Numbered from the stretch's first letter, positions 8,516 to 17,935 are shown. The stretch: 46,426 nucleotides of DNA from an uncultured cyanobacterium (GCA_937883785.1 CALGDE010000077.1:1-46426), one strand, 5' to 3'. Numbers and translations are program-made. Notes: generated by a model not told the origin, from the sequence alone.

Positions 8516-9589
8516 ATGAAGCGTCTGCGATTTATTGCCCTTTGTTGGGCGACGGTAGCTATTTTGATGGCCTGTCAGGGAGACCGGCTAACGAATCGCC
8601 CATCACCACTTGCTGAGCCATCGCAACTTGAGTCCGTAGAAACTTTCGACAGTGGCGCGATCGCCGCGTTGATGGACGACTTACCCCCAGCTCGGCCGGA
8701 TATGTCCACCTTCCCGGTGACCATTGAAAACTGCGATCGCCCCCTTACCTTTTCCCAGCCTCCCCAGCGAGTAATTAGTCTTTGGCAACCGCCCAATGAA
8801 ATGCTGCTAGCCCTTGGGGTGGAAGAGCAGCTTATTGGTTTTGCTGGGAACTATGCGCCCCTGCCGCCAGCCCTTGAGGACGCCGCCGCCACGGTTCCCA
8901 CCTTGGGAGAAGCCCTGCGCTGGCCGTCCCGGGAAGTTATCCTGTCCCAAAATCCTGATGTGATTATTTCGGAGGGGCTTAGTGGCTTTGCCTTTGACCC
9001 AGCCCAGGGATATGCCACCGTCGCCGAGCTAGAGGCGGCCGGCATTCAGGTAATTTCCACCGGTTCCAACTGCAATCCCCTTCAGGCATCCGAAAGGGGC
9101 ATTGACGCGGTGTATGGGGATTTGCAGATGCTGGCTCAGGTTTTTGGGGTGTCGGCGCGCGGTGACGATCTGGTTGAACGACTCCGACAGCGGCAGGGGG
9201 AAATTACTCAGCAGGTTAAAGATCTGCCCCGGGTTCCCACCGTTTTCTATAACGGCGGCGAAGGTCCGCTTGCAGTGCTGGGTTCTGGAGTTTGGGGCGA
9301 TGCGGTGCGCCAGGCGGGCGGTGAACCGGTGTTTGATCCGTCGGTTTTTCAGGTGGGGCGCGAAGAGTTTGCCAACTCCAACGCTGAGGTGATTCTGATT
9401 GGCACCTATCCAGGACAAGATGCTGAGGTTTTGAAAGCTTTTCTCGTGGAAACGTTTCCCAACTTGCCTGCGGTACAGGGCGATCGCCTTTATCCGATTC
9501 CCACCATTGAGACCGAAGCCAGCATTCGGGTAATTGCAGGGCTAGAGCGCATTGCCCGCGCAATTCATCCCGGCGCTTTTGCCCCATGA
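8516..9589 (+). CDS. Iron-siderophore ABC transporter, substrate-binding lipoprotein (FecB/FhuD type)
   Basis: This periplasmic binding protein delivers an iron chelate to an ABC permease. With the ATG at 8516 the product starts MKRLRFIALCWATVAILMAC, a lipoprotein signal with lipobox L17-M18-A19-C20. The longer reading from GTG 8477 adds 13 residues in front of the basic n-region and is unlikely. The mature part has the class III binding-protein pattern: CDRPLTFSQPPQRVISL, then LALGVEEQLIGF and NPDVIISEG, a long linking helix, and HPGAFAP at the end. It overlaps the permease gene by 4 bases (ATGA), which indicates an operon. The substrate cannot be read; a TonB receptor next door favours a ferric siderophore over cobalamin or heme. 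Confidence 0.9.
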   Translation: MKRLRFIALCWATVAILMACQGDRLTNRPSPLAEPSQLESVETFDSGAIAALMDDLPPARPDMSTFPVTIENCDRPLTFSQPPQRVISLWQPPNEMLLALGVEEQLIGFAGNYAPLPPALEDAAATVPTLGEALRWPSREVILSQNPDVIISEGLSGFAFDPAQGYATVAELEAAGIQVISTGSNCNPLQASERGIDAVYGDLQMLAQVFGVSARGDDLVERLRQRQGEITQQVKDLPRVPTVFYNGGEGPLAVLGSGVWGDAVRQAGGEPVFDPSVFQVGREEFANSNAEVILIGTYPGQDAEVLKAFLVETFPNLPAVQGDRLYPIPTIETEASIRVIAGLERIARAIHPGAFAP

Positions 9590-10632
9590 GCAAGCCATTT
9601 TTAGTGCCCTTTAGGGTGGGGTTGATTGGGGTGGCGATCGCAACGGTGTTGGCGATCGGGGTGGCAGTTTCCGTGGGCGCAGTGGCGGTGCCTCTCCCTC
9701 AAGTGGGACAAATTATTGTGGCCCATGTGTTTCCCGGCTTAATTACCCCCACATGGACCCCGGCTGCCGACCAAATTGTTTGGGTTTTCCGGCTACCACG
9801 GGTGCTATTGGCGACGATTGTCGGGGCGGCCCTAGCCGTTAGCGGCACCACCCTCCAAGCCGTTGTGCGCAATCCATTGGCTGATCCATTTCTCTTTGGA
9901 GTGTCCTATGGTGCAACCGTGGGTGCCGTATTAACGCTGACCGCGGGAGCGGGGGCTTTTGGTGGAATTTCCCTAACGGTGGCGGCTTTCCTGGGGGCAT
10001 TAATCGCCATGGGCTTGGTTTATCTTTTGGCGCAGCAGCGAGGACGCCTGGTGCCCCTGCGGTTGATTTTGGCTGGCGTTGCCCTTAGCTATACCCTTTC
10101 CGCAATCACAAGCTATTTAGTTCTTCAGAGCAGTCGTCTAGCTAATAACCAAGTGGGCTTAGTGCTGTCCTGGCTGGCGGGGAGCTTTGGGCGGGCGCGT
10201 TGGGAGCACTTGGGACTGCCGGCGTTTATCGTGATCGTGCTGACGGGCTATTTGATGGTGCGATCGCGCCAGCTAAATGCCCTATTGATGGGGGACGACA
10301 CGGTTATCGGGCTAGGAATTAACCTAGAACAATTTCGCTTGCAGCTATTTGTGATCACCTCGTTAATCGTTGGTGCCGTTGTGGCGGTTAGTGGGGCGAT
10401 CGGTTTCGTTGGGCTAATGGTGCCCCATATTGTTCGCCTTGGCGTTGGCAGCGATCACCGTCGCATATTGCCTTTAGCTGCCCTAGGGGGTGCCCTGTTT
10501 ATGGTGATTGTGGATTTAATTGGGCGTACCATTGTTGCCCCGGAGGAATTACCTGTGGGGATTGTGACAGCGGCGGCAGGAGGACCTTTTTTCCTTTGGC
10601 TGCTGCGATCCAGTGGAGAAATGAAATTTTAG
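9586..10632 (+). CDS. FecCD-family ABC transporter permease
   Basis: The 348-residue inner-membrane protein has about ten hydrophobic helices typical of the BtuC/FecCD family. Family landmarks include LPRVLLATIVGAALAVSG, VVRNPLADPFLFGVSYGA, GLMVPHIVRLGVGSDHR and LPVGIVTAAAGGPFFLWLLR at the C-terminus. It moves the substrate brought by the preceding lipoprotein, whose stop codon it overlaps. The matching ATPase (FecE/FhuC/BtuD) is not next to it or anywhere in the window; the following gene is on the other strand. Confidence 0.94.
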   Translation: MSKPFLVPFRVGLIGVAIATVLAIGVAVSVGAVAVPLPQVGQIIVAHVFPGLITPTWTPAADQIVWVFRLPRVLLATIVGAALAVSGTTLQAVVRNPLADPFLFGVSYGATVGAVLTLTAGAGAFGGISLTVAAFLGALIAMGLVYLLAQQRGRLVPLRLILAGVALSYTLSAITSYLVLQSSRLANNQVGLVLSWLAGSFGRARWEHLGLPAFIVIVLTGYLMVRSRQLNALLMGDDTVIGLGINLEQFRLQLFVITSLIVGAVVAVSGAIGFVGLMVPHIVRLGVGSDHRRILPLAALGGALFMVIVDLIGRTIVAPEELPVGIVTAAAGGPFFLWLLRSSGEMKF

Positions 10633-10660
10633 TTTTATGGCGTAAGTGCTGCCAAAAAAA

Positions 10661-12031
10661 TTAGCTAATCTTTCTGACGGTTGGGCTTAAAGTCAGCAAG
10701 GCACTGAAAATTATCATGGCAAGCCCTGTGCCGCCGAACAGGGTCAGAAGATTAACGTTAGCGAGGATACCGGCTAGGGCATAGGAAAACGGCGTGACGC
10801 CAAGGGAAGCAAGGAGGCTGACGCCCATTACGCGCCCCAGGATTTCGGGAGGCGTCTTTTTCTGAATCCAGGTGGTCGCAATCAGGATAAAGAAGCTGCT
10901 ACAGCCGCCTAAAACCAAACTGACTAAGCTAGCCAGGAGCCAGTGGGGGACAAAGCTCATCGCCACCATTCCAATCCCCTGAATGCTGGCCAACAGGAGC
11001 ATTAAGGTGCCTAAGGGCGGTAAATTCGGTATCCACTGGGGCAGTAAGGACCCTAGGAGCCCCCCTGCGCCCCACGCTGAAATGGCAATCCCCAAAGCCA
11101 AAGCACCGGCGGCGGCAAACCGATCTTGGGCAAGGGCGACGATGCCCACCTGGAGCGGACCAATAAATAGAAAGTTGTAGACCGTTAAAGATAAAAGGAG
11201 AGCCCTTAGGGGACGATTTTGCCAACTATATTGCAGCCCCTCTGAAATATCGAGCATTAAACCTTTGGGGGCTCCATTGGTAACGGCTGATGAATCGACG
11301 GCTGATGAATCGACGGCTGATGAATCGACGGCTGATAAATTGGCGGCACTGCTGTCGGAGGCACAGCAGCTATGGGCTGTAGGAGAGGTTAGGGAGGGCG
11401 ATCGCCGGGGATGAATCAACAGTAGTGCGGTGCTGGACACGAGGAAACTGAGGGCATCGATGGTAAACGCAGCGCCAACCCCCACCGCCGCAATCACGGC
11501 TCCAGCCAAAGCCGGCCCAATAAACAGAATTAATTGGTTAGCGCTTTGCCCCAGCACATTGCTGGCAACGAGCTGATCTTTGCTGACTAGGGTGGGAACG
11601 ATCGCCTCAGCGGCCGGCGAAAAGAACCCTTCAATGACCCCAAAGCTAAACGCCAGCAAATACAGGTGCCATAGCTGCGTTGCTTGGAACCCCACCAGCG
11701 CTGCCAAAATTGCCGTAAGGACCACCCGCAACCCATTGGAAATCAACATCACATTGCGGGGGGAGAGGCGATCGCTTAACGCTCCCCCCAAAACCATTAG
11801 GATGGCGCGGGGAATGGCCACGGTCATTAGCACCGCGCCCAGGTCCAAGGGCGAGCCCGTAAGCTGAAGGGTTAGCCACGGCAGGGCCACAAAATAAAAC
11901 TGGTCGCCAAAGTTAGACACCGTTTCGCCAATAGCGAGGAGGCGAAAATTGCGATTGGTTAGGAACGGTTGCCACAGGGAAACGGCGGGTTCAGGTGTCT
12001 GCTCAGGGTGTTGGGACGGGAGATCAGTCAC
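10661..12031 (-). CDS. MFS transporter, probable siderophore or drug exporter
   Basis: The 456-residue product is a major facilitator protein of the type with the motif NFGDQFYFVALPWL near residue 40 and SDRLSPRNVM after the second helix. It has about twelve hydrophobic helices, two halves, and a central hydrophilic loop (about residues 215-255). That loop contains a VDSSA repeat encoded by a 15-bp DNA tandem repeat. Convergent with the FecCD gene 28 bases away and in the iron block, it may export a siderophore; that is inference from context, since the family also includes drug exporters. The start is a GTG at 12031 with no clear Shine-Dalgarno sequence. Confidence 0.88.
   Translation of the reverse strand: MTDLPSQHPEQTPEPAVSLWQPFLTNRNFRLLAIGETVSNFGDQFYFVALPWLTLQLTGSPLDLGAVLMTVAIPRAILMVLGGALSDRLSPRNVMLISNGLRVVLTAILAALVGFQATQLWHLYLLAFSFGVIEGFFSPAAEAIVPTLVSKDQLVASNVLGQSANQLILFIGPALAGAVIAAVGVGAAFTIDALSFLVSSTALLLIHPRRSPSLTSPTAHSCCASDSSAANLSAVDSSAVDSSAVDSSAVTNGAPKGLMLDISEGLQYSWQNRPLRALLLSLTVYNFLFIGPLQVGIVALAQDRFAAAGALALGIAISAWGAGGLLGSLLPQWIPNLPPLGTLMLLLASIQGIGMVAMSFVPHWLLASLVSLVLGGCSSFFILIATTWIQKKTPPEILGRVMGVSLLASLGVTPFSYALAGILANVNLLTLFGGTGLAMIIFSALLTLSPTVRKIS
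11285..11344. repeat. 15-bp tandem repeat inside the MFS gene
   Basis: Three identical units of GGCTGATGAATCGAC occupy 11285-11299, 11300-11314 and 11315-11329; a degenerate fourth (GGCTGATAAATTGGC) ends at 11344. On the coding strand each unit encodes V-D-S-S-A in the central cytoplasmic loop. A related unit recurs at 33842-33871 and 36802-36846. Confidence 0.95.
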
Positions 12032-12041
12032 GGAGGCAATC

Positions 12042-12115
12042 CATGGACATGGTGGCTATTTCCCCAGGGGCGGTGTTTGCATCGCCATTGTGTCATCGTG
12101 TGTGTCATCGTTGAA
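12042..12115. repeat. Second copy of the intergenic block seen at 5355-5440
   Basis: CATGGACATGG, TTTCC and GTTTGCATCGCCATTGTGTC appear in the same order as at 5355-5440, with a shorter middle. The end is extended by a local duplication of the TGTGTCATCG word. It lies between the divergent MFS and pentapeptide genes, so it may carry a promoter for either. Confidence 0.55.
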
Positions 12116-12144
12116 ATAGGTTCTGTTTTTACTCCACAACTCCT

Positions 12145-13182
12145 ATGCGCCCTTTGGTTTTGTCCCTGGTGACGCTGGCTGCCACTGCGGCGATCGCCCC
12201 CGCCACCCCATCAGCTTTTGCATTCGACCCCGAAGATTTACAGCAGCTAAATACCACCGGCCAGTGCCCCGGCTGCGATTTGCGCGATGCGGAGATTCGT
12301 AATCTGGACGTGCAAAATGCTGATTTGGCTGAGGCGGATTTAAGTGGGGCAACCATTACCAACTCGAGCTTGGTGGGGGCGAACTTTTCTCAGGCAGCAT
12401 TGATTGGGACTACGTTTGACACGGTGGATTTGGGGCGATCGCAATTTTTCCAAACCCGATTGCGCAACGCCAAATTTCGCGGTGTAAATTTCGCCGGGGC
12501 AAGCATCCGTGAATCTTGGTTGCGGGGCGCGAACTTAGCGGGGGTGAACTGGCAGGGAGTGACCGTTAAGGCATTGGTGTTGCGCGAGGCGAATTTGGCG
12601 GGGGCGAATTTGGCGGGGCTCGACTTAAAAGGGTCGCAGTTTGTTGAAGCCAACTTGACCGGGGCGAATCTGACTGGGGCGATCGCCATTCGGGCAAATT
12701 TTGAGGGTGCAACGCTGACCGGGGCGATCGCTGGGGAAGTGGACTTTACTGGGGCGAGCTTTCAAAATGCCACGGTTCGACGGGCAGATTTTTTCGGAGC
12801 CAACCTATCGGCAGTTAATAGCAATGGGGCGGACTGGAGCGAGACGATGTTGGCGGGCAGCAATTTGCGGGGAGCGTCGTTTCGGGGAGTCCAGGCGGAG
12901 CGGGTAAATTTGCAGCGGGCGATCGCCACTTCTAGCAACTGGACCGAGGCTAATGTGTCTGGCTCGTCGCTGTATCGGATGAATTTTGGGGCGAGCATTT
13001 TGCGATCGCTCAACCTATCGGGAGCCGATGCCCGCCAGGCTAACTTTGGTGGGGCACAGCTTGCGGAGGCAGACTTCACCGACACCAATGTGGATCGGGC
13101 TTACTTCTTTGGGGCGGATTTGGCTGGAGCAAATTTTGCAGCGGCGATTGGGGGCGATCGCGCCAGATTCGCCCAGTTTTAG
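12145..13182 (+). CDS. Secreted pentapeptide-repeat protein
   Basis: The 345-residue product starts with a clear signal peptide (MRPLVLSLVTLAATAAIAPATPSAFA, cleavage near residue 26). A short segment with CPGCDL follows, then almost the whole chain is A(D/N)LXX pentapeptides from about residue 45 to 340. These fold as a right-handed quadrilateral beta-helix. The cyanobacterial signal peptide implies the periplasm or thylakoid lumen. The CPGCDLRDA cap before the first repeats recurs in cyanobacterial lumenal pentapeptide proteins (from memory of the family). No function can be assigned. The coding DNA is dense in GGGGCGA words because of the repeats. Confidence 0.92.
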   Translation: MRPLVLSLVTLAATAAIAPATPSAFAFDPEDLQQLNTTGQCPGCDLRDAEIRNLDVQNADLAEADLSGATITNSSLVGANFSQAALIGTTFDTVDLGRSQFFQTRLRNAKFRGVNFAGASIRESWLRGANLAGVNWQGVTVKALVLREANLAGANLAGLDLKGSQFVEANLTGANLTGAIAIRANFEGATLTGAIAGEVDFTGASFQNATVRRADFFGANLSAVNSNGADWSETMLAGSNLRGASFRGVQAERVNLQRAIATSSNWTEANVSGSSLYRMNFGASILRSLNLSGADARQANFGGAQLAEADFTDTNVDRAYFFGADLAGANFAAAIGGDRARFAQF

Positions 13183-13196
13183 ACGCTTGAATCGTA

Positions 13197-13232
13197 GCAA
13201 AAAGCCCCTCGCCGATTTTGGGCAGAGGGGCT
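13197..13232 (-). terminator. Intrinsic terminator of secA
   Basis: AGCCCCTC (13203-13210) and GAGGGGCT (13225-13232) form a perfect 8-bp stem with a 14-base loop. Read on the minus strand the hairpin is followed by TTTTTG, so it terminates secA. Read on the plus strand there is no T tract, but it may still help separate the convergent pentapeptide gene. Confidence 0.85.
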
Positions 13233-13267
13233 ACGAAGGTTGGCTTCTACCTATACGGCAAACCGTT

Positions 13268-16069
13268 TTAAACCGTTTCCACAGGCTCCGGTTCTGGCGA
13301 GCCCTGGGCTTCAAACTCAAACATGGAGTACACCACGTTGCGGCGCATGTTGGTCATCATTTCGAGGAACAGCTCATAGCCCTCTCGCTTGTACTCAATC
13401 AGCGGATCCTTCTGACCATAGCCGCGCAAGCCGACGGACTCGCGCAAGCCATCCATTTGCTGGAGGTGCTCACGCCACAAGGTGTCGATTTGCTGAAGGA
13501 TAAAGAATCGCTCCGCCTGGCGCATTAATCCAGGCTGCACCGCGTCAATATTGCCTTCCTTCATATCGTAGGCAATGCGCACCTGTTCGTGGAGGAATAG
13601 ACGAATTTCCGGCAGCGCCATATCGTCCATTTGCTCCGGTGTTAGGTCCGACAGGATTTTCACAAACTGCTGAACCTTGTCCACCAATTTGGGCAAGTCC
13701 CACTCATCGGGGGGCAAGTCTGGGTTGATATACGCCGACACCACATCATCCATGGTTTTCTCCGCATACTCGATAACCCGCTCCTTCAGGTCCTCCCCTT
13801 GCAGCACCCGGCGACGTTCAGCGTAAATGGCGCGACGCTGGTTGTTCATCACCTCGTCGTACTCAAACACCTGCTTCCGGATGTCGTAGTAATAGGTCTC
13901 AACCTTACGCTGGGCGCCTTCCAAAGACTTGGTTAGCATCCCCGATTCAATGGGCATATCCTCTTCCACGCGGAAGGCGTTCATTAGCCCTGCCACGCGA
14001 TCGCCCCCAAAGATGCGCAACAGATTATCCTGCAAGCTTAGGAAGAATCGGGTAGAACCTGGGTCACCCTGACGCCCCGCACGACCACGAAGCTGGTTAT
14101 CAATCCGTCGAGACTCGTGACGCTCAGTGCCGATTACGTGCAGACCACCAAGATTGACCACCTTGTCGTGCTCCACATCGGTCAGAGACTCGTAGGTATT
14201 ACGAACGGCGGTGATGGCTTCCCGTAGTTGCTGGATGATGGGATTGTCGGTGGGAGCTTTCTCCGCTGCCACTGCCACCATTTCCTCCGCCTCCAGTTCC
14301 GTCATGGACTGAAGCCCGTATTCTTTAACGGCTGTGTCCACGGCGTCCTTTAGAAGCTGTTCCGTTTCCGGGGACAACTCTGTGGGGAAGATATCGGCGG
14401 ACACTTTCCAGGTTTTCTGCTTTTTATCGTCGCCAAAGCCAGCGGACTTTTTACGGCTGCCAACGCCGGGAACGCTAACCGCTAGCTCGTCCTCTTCCGG
14501 CTTAACGATTTTGGGCATAAAGTACTCGCGCACCTTGAGGCGTGCCATGTAATCGGCGTTGCCCCCAAGGATAATGTCCGTACCCCGTCCAGCCATGTTG
14601 GTGGCGATCGTCACCGCGCCGCCGCGACCGGCCTGGGCCACAATTTCCGACTCCCGCTCCACATTTTCTGGCTTAGCATTTAGCAGATTGTGGGGAATTT
14701 CTAGCTGGGACAACAGCTGGGATAACACCTCAGATTTTTCCACGCTGGTGGTACCCACCAACACCGGTCGCCCTGTGTCGTGCATTTCCGCACACTCTTC
14801 GGCTACCGCCTTCCACTTCGCCTCTTCGCTCTTGTAGACCATATCGGACACATCTTGGCGAGCGTTGGGCTTGTGGGTGGGAATAATCGTAACTTCCAGG
14901 TTGTAAATCTTCCCGAATTCTGCCTCTTCCGTCTTCGCCGTACCGGTCATCCCCGCCAGTTTGGGATACAGCAGGAAGAAGTTTTGGTAAGTGATAGACG
15001 CTAGGGTCTGGGTTTCTTTCTGAATATCAACGTCTTCCTTTGCCTCGATCGCCTGGTGTAAACCATCACTCCAACGACGACCCGGCATCACCCGCCCGGT
15101 AAATTCGTCGACGATCACCACTTCGCCACCGCGAACAATATAGTTAACGTCTTTAACGAACAATTCCTTAGCTTTAAGCGCATTGAAAATGTAGTGAGCC
15201 CAAGGGTCTTTTGGGTCGTACAAATCATCCACGCCCAAAGCTTCCTCCGCCGCAATAAAGCCCTCGTCGGACATAATCACGGTGCGCGCTTTCTCGTCCA
15301 CTTCATAGTGGTCCTCGTTCACCAAGCGCCGCGCCAGCTCCGCCGCCGTGACGTACTTCTCTTGGGGTCGCTCCACCTGACCAGAAATAATTAGCGGCGT
15401 CCGGGCTTCGTCCACCAGCACCGAATCCACCTCGTCAATGACGCAATAGTTAAATGGACGCTGCACCAGTTCGTTGCCGCTGCCGGCCATGTTGTCCCGC
15501 AGGTAGTCGAAGCCCAGCTCACTGTTGGTGGCATAGGTAATGTCGCAGTTGTAGTTGCGGCGGCGCTCTTCGGGGCTCATACCCTGCTGGATCAAACCAA
15601 CGGTCAAGCCCAAAAAACGGTGGACCTGTCCCATCCACTCCGCATCTCGGCGGGCCAGGTAGTCGTTAACGGTTACCACGTGGACGCCGCGACCGCTAAG
15701 GGCGTTGAGGTATGCGGGCAAGGTGGATACCAGGGTCTTACCTTCCCCAGTTTTCATTTCGGCAATTTGACCGTTGTGGAGAACGATGCCGCCTAGCACC
15801 TGCTCGTCGTAGTGGCGCATGCCCAGAACTCGCTTGGCGGCTTCGCGCACCACCGCAAAGGCCTCGGGCAAAATGTCGTCGAGGATATCTTCTATTTCGT
15901 CGTCGCTGTCTGCCTTCTCTAGCTTTTGGCGAAATTCAACAGTTTTATTCGCCAACTCTTCATCAGATAGGGGTTGGATATCCTCTTCTAACAGTTGGGT
16001 TTCCGCCACGTCGGGGCGAAACTTTTTCAGTTTCCGCGCGTTGGGGTCACCCAGCAGAGCTTTAAACAT
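13268..16069 (-). CDS. secA: Preprotein translocase ATPase SecA
   Basis: SecA is the cytosolic motor that pushes unfolded preproteins through SecYEG in plasma and thylakoid membranes. The 933-residue product shows the Walker A segment [10 protein letters not shown] (about residue 105), [15 protein letters not shown], the Walker B-like [39 protein letters not shown], and [29 protein letters not shown]. It ends in a short acidic tail ([10 protein letters not shown]) without the Cys-rich zinc motif of proteobacterial SecA, as is usual in cyanobacteria. The loop around residues 520-560, with [14 protein letters not shown], resembles cyanobacterial insertions. The start is the ATG at 16069, and the terminator is at 13197-13232. 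Confidence 0.98.
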   Translation of the reverse strand: MFKALLGDPNARKLKKFRPDVAETQLLEEDIQPLSDEELANKTVEFRQKLEKADSDDEIEDILDDILPEAFAVVREAAKRVLGMRHYDEQVLGGIVLHNGQIAEMKTGEGKTLVSTLPAYLNALSGRGVHVVTVNDYLARRDAEWMGQVHRFLGLTVGLIQQGMSPEERRRNYNCDITYATNSELGFDYLRDNMAGSGNELVQRPFNYCVIDEVDSVLVDEARTPLIISGQVERPQEKYVTAAELARRLVNEDHYEVDEKARTVIMSDEGFIAAEEALGVDDLYDPKDPWAHYIFNALKAKELFVKDVNYIVRGGEVVIVDEFTGRVMPGRRWSDGLHQAIEAKEDVDIQKETQTLASITYQNFFLLYPKLAGMTGTAKTEEAEFGKIYNLEVTIIPTHKPNARQDVSDMVYKSEEAKWKAVAEECAEMHDTGRPVLVGTTSVEKSEVLSQLLSQLEIPHNLLNAKPENVERESEIVAQAGRGGAVTIATNMAGRGTDIILGGNADYMARLKVREYFMPKIVKPEEDELAVSVPGVGSRKKSAGFGDDKKQKTWKVSADIFPTELSPETEQLLKDAVDTAVKEYGLQSMTELEAEEMVAVAAEKAPTDNPIIQQLREAITAVRNTYESLTDVEHDKVVNLGGLHVIGTERHESRRIDNQLRGRAGRQGDPGSTRFFLSLQDNLLRIFGGDRVAGLMNAFRVEEDMPIESGMLTKSLEGAQRKVETYYYDIRKQVFEYDEVMNNQRRAIYAERRRVLQGEDLKERVIEYAEKTMDDVVSAYINPDLPPDEWDLPKLVDKVQQFVKILSDLTPEQMDDMALPEIRLFLHEQVRIAYDMKEGNIDAVQPGLMRQAERFFILQQIDTLWREHLQQMDGLRESVGLRGYGQKDPLIEYKREGYELFLEMMTNMRRNVVYSMFEFEAQGSPEPEPVETV

Positions 16070-16530
16070 GGCAGTGATAGAACTTGGCTAAGAAAAGGTG
16101 GAGAACAGGATAAAAAGACGGCGAAAAACGGCGTCTTAGGGTTAGCGACGGAAGTTGCCGTTGCACACGTTTCAAATGATTACAATCCTATCACTGGGAC
16201 CATCGTTGGGGCGTGGCGCTTTGTGGGGCGATCGCCGAACCAAAAAGCCTTACATTTACCCAGGCTTTCCCAACCCTTTTCCCGAAGGCTGCAAAATCGC
16301 GAAAACACTAAGATTTCCGTTAAACCATCGCTAAAGTTGCAGCGTTCCGTGCCAAGCTTTTACTTTTCAAGCCACCGTCCACTTCGGCTTAATCCCAACA
16401 TTATCCTGGCGCAGACCCTGGTAGAGCGGGCTGTCTACCCTTGCGAAATAGGCGATCGCCACTCACTAGCCCGTATTGGCTTCCGACATTGGCTTCCGAT
16501 ATTGACTTTCGATTCAAATCTGTAGACGTC
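16070..16530. other. Gap between secA and a small gene, with a 13-bp tandem repeat
   Basis: No convincing gene lies in these 461 bases; ORFs that cross it run into the antisense of secA. Three consecutive 13-bp units lie at 16476-16488 (TTGGCTTCCGACA), 16489-16501 (TTGGCTTCCGATA) and 16502-16514 (TTGACTTTCGATT). Two HIP1 sites are present. The secA promoter is presumably in the first 150 bases. Confidence 0.6.
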
Positions 16531-16956
16531 TCAAGATTCCAAAGTTGCCACACCCCAGTCCTCTAGCTCTCCTGGAGCCTGAGGGTGGCGATCGCCCCAC
16601 ACTGCTGCCACCCACTGGGCAAATTGGTCATCATCGAGCTGCATCAATGCCTGCTGCACGATCACCCCGAAAGAACCGGAATACTGGGATAGCTCCATGG
16701 GCATTGCCACCTGACCGATACGGTCCAGCACCTCTGCCATTTCCATGCGCCAGCGATTTTGGTGGGCGGTTAGTACCGTCAAGGTGCGCTGGATAGCTTG
16801 GGTACGAAATTCTAGGGAACAGGTGGGCGATCGTTGAAGATCCCTCGGTGCCAGGGCGGATGATGCCTTAAACGGTGATGGTTTAAAAGGCGACGATTTA
16901 GCAGACGATTTAACTAATGCCTTGGACGACGGGCTTGGTTCCGGTGTTAACCCCAT
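16531..16956 (-). CDS. Hypothetical protein, helical C-terminal domain
   Basis: I do not recognise the family. The 141-residue product has a low-complexity N-terminus of Ser, Lys, Pro and Phe (about residues 1-45). That segment is encoded by degenerate repeats of about 15 bp (GGTGATGGTTTAAAA, GGCGACGATTTAGCA and similar, on the plus strand). A compact helical region follows (about 48-141) with LDRIGQVAMPMELSQYSG and DDQFAQWVAAVWGDR. There is no signal peptide or membrane segment. The ordered C-terminal part looks like a real protein; the N-terminus may be a repeat-expanded, poorly conserved leader. Confidence 0.6.
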   Translation of the reverse strand: MGLTPEPSPSSKALVKSSAKSSPFKPSPFKASSALAPRDLQRSPTCSLEFRTQAIQRTLTVLTAHQNRWRMEMAEVLDRIGQVAMPMELSQYSGSFGVIVQQALMQLDDDQFAQWVAAVWGDRHPQAPGELEDWGVATLES

Positions 16957-17228
16957 TGCGTTACCCCGCGTTTCTACCTTGCAGTCCCGCTTTTCAGCTA
17001 AAGACAGTCACCATTTTCAAGGCATTTCTGGGAGCTGATGGCGAATGATGATATCCCGCTACAAAACCCCATGGGCATTAACAAACCCTGTTATTTGTTC
17101 GCAATGTTATTTGTCCGCAATCACAGGGGGCTGTCCCAACACTCCAATATCTGCTAAAGGCTGTCATCATTAAATGCCCAAACTCTTTATCTGCAACGGT
17201 TTCAGCCCTAGCATTTTTTGTTTTGAAA
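16957..17228. other. Gap holding the left part of a dispersed repeat
   Basis: Between the small gene and the hairpin at 17229 no gene is convincing. A 66-codon minus-strand frame here overlaps the repeat and is not credible. The stretch from 17159 onward belongs to the GGCTGTCATCA repeat family described next. Confidence 0.6.
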
Positions 17229-17282
17229 GGGCATGTATCTGCCACTGCGTAAAGCTTCTGACACTTAATTGATGACATGCCC
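17159..17282 (+). repeat. Dispersed repeat copy A, with terminal 54-bp hairpin
   Basis: The element begins GGCTGTCATCATTAA and ends TTAATTGATGACATGCCC, so its outer ends are inverted repeats. Inside, 17229-17282 forms its own hairpin: GGGCATGT pairs with ACATGCCC around a loop containing GTAAAGCTTCTG and TTAATTGAT. Copies B (35397-35538) and C (25751-25950) share the left end, the T-rich run and the hairpin. E (29764-29816) and D (42888-42932) share mainly the hairpin. The right end of this copy touches the stop codon of the exonuclease gene at 17282. The family has the structure of a non-autonomous miniature inverted-repeat element. Confidence 0.8.
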
Positions 17283-17917
17283 TAGTGCTCAAAAATATTG
17301 TCGTAATGCATTAGGTCCAAAGTAACGATGGTGGGTAGGCAATCGAAGCAATCCTGAGCCAACTCAGTACGCTCTTCCCGATCCAGCATCACTTCTAGCT
17401 TTTCTTTAGCGGTAATCAAATAGCGCACGTCGTTGCTGGCATATTCCAGCTGTTCGTCCGACAGAGCCATGGCATTACCCCAGTCAGAGGATTGGGCACC
17501 TTTATCTAGCTCCACGCCCGCCAGTTCTTCCACCAAGGCTTTTAAGCCGTGCTTGGGGCTATAAGTGCGCACCAGTTTGCTCGCGATTTTGGTGCAAAAC
17601 ACTGGGCTGGCTTCGATATTGAGGTGATACCACAGGGTTGCCACATCAAAGCGGGCAAAGTGAAAAATTTTGGTGCTGTCGGCATTTTCTAGCACCGCCT
17701 GTAGGTTAGGGGCTTCTTCTTGGCCGCGCTCGATGCGCACCACGCTCACTCGCCCTTCGCGATCGCAAAGCTGCACCAAACACAGGCGATCGCGCCACGG
17801 TCGCAGCCCCATGGTTTCCGTATCCACCGCCAGCTCACTGGCATTCAAGTAGGTATCCCGGGCGATCTCCGATAAATCCCCATCAAATACCTGAAAGTTG
17901 CCCAGCGCAGAAGCCAT
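17282..17917 (-). CDS. rnd: RNase D-like 3'-5' exonuclease (DEDDy)
   Basis: The 211-residue product is a single DEDD-family exonuclease domain. Exo I is VDTETMGL (D32, E34), Exo II contains FHFARFDVATL (D91), and Exo III is YASNDVRYL (Y159, D163). These are the four acidic metal ligands plus the tyrosine of the DEDDy type. It lacks the HRDC domains of E. coli RNase D, as do many short cyanobacterial homologues, and probably trims structured RNAs such as tRNA 3' ends. The start is the ATG at 17917. The stop codon TAG at 17282-17284 is flush with the inverted end of repeat copy A, so the repeat lies directly in the 3' untranslated region. ycf20 lies 18 bases upstream in the same direction. Confidence 0.92.
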   Translation of the reverse strand: MASALGNFQVFDGDLSEIARDTYLNASELAVDTETMGLRPWRDRLCLVQLCDREGRVSVVRIERGQEEAPNLQAVLENADSTKIFHFARFDVATLWYHLNIEASPVFCTKIASKLVRTYSPKHGLKALVEELAGVELDKGAQSSDWGNAMALSDEQLEYASNDVRYLITAKEKLEVMLDREERTELAQDCFDCLPTIVTLDLMHYDNIFEH

Positions 17918-17935
17918 GGTCCAAATCCTTTGTCG

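Noticed and set aside
11285-11344. Considered as a CRISPR-like array.
   Set aside because: Units are contiguous 15-mers without spacers and encode a protein loop; no cas genes in the window.
15995-16525. 176-codon plus-strand frame overlapping the secA start and the following gap.
   Set aside because: The first part is antisense to secA and the rest lacks any protein-like pattern; it also runs through the 13-bp repeat.
17078-17278. 66-codon minus-strand frame downstream of the RNase D-like gene.
   Set aside because: It lies over repeat copy A, and its composition follows the repeat; no ribosome site or family pattern.
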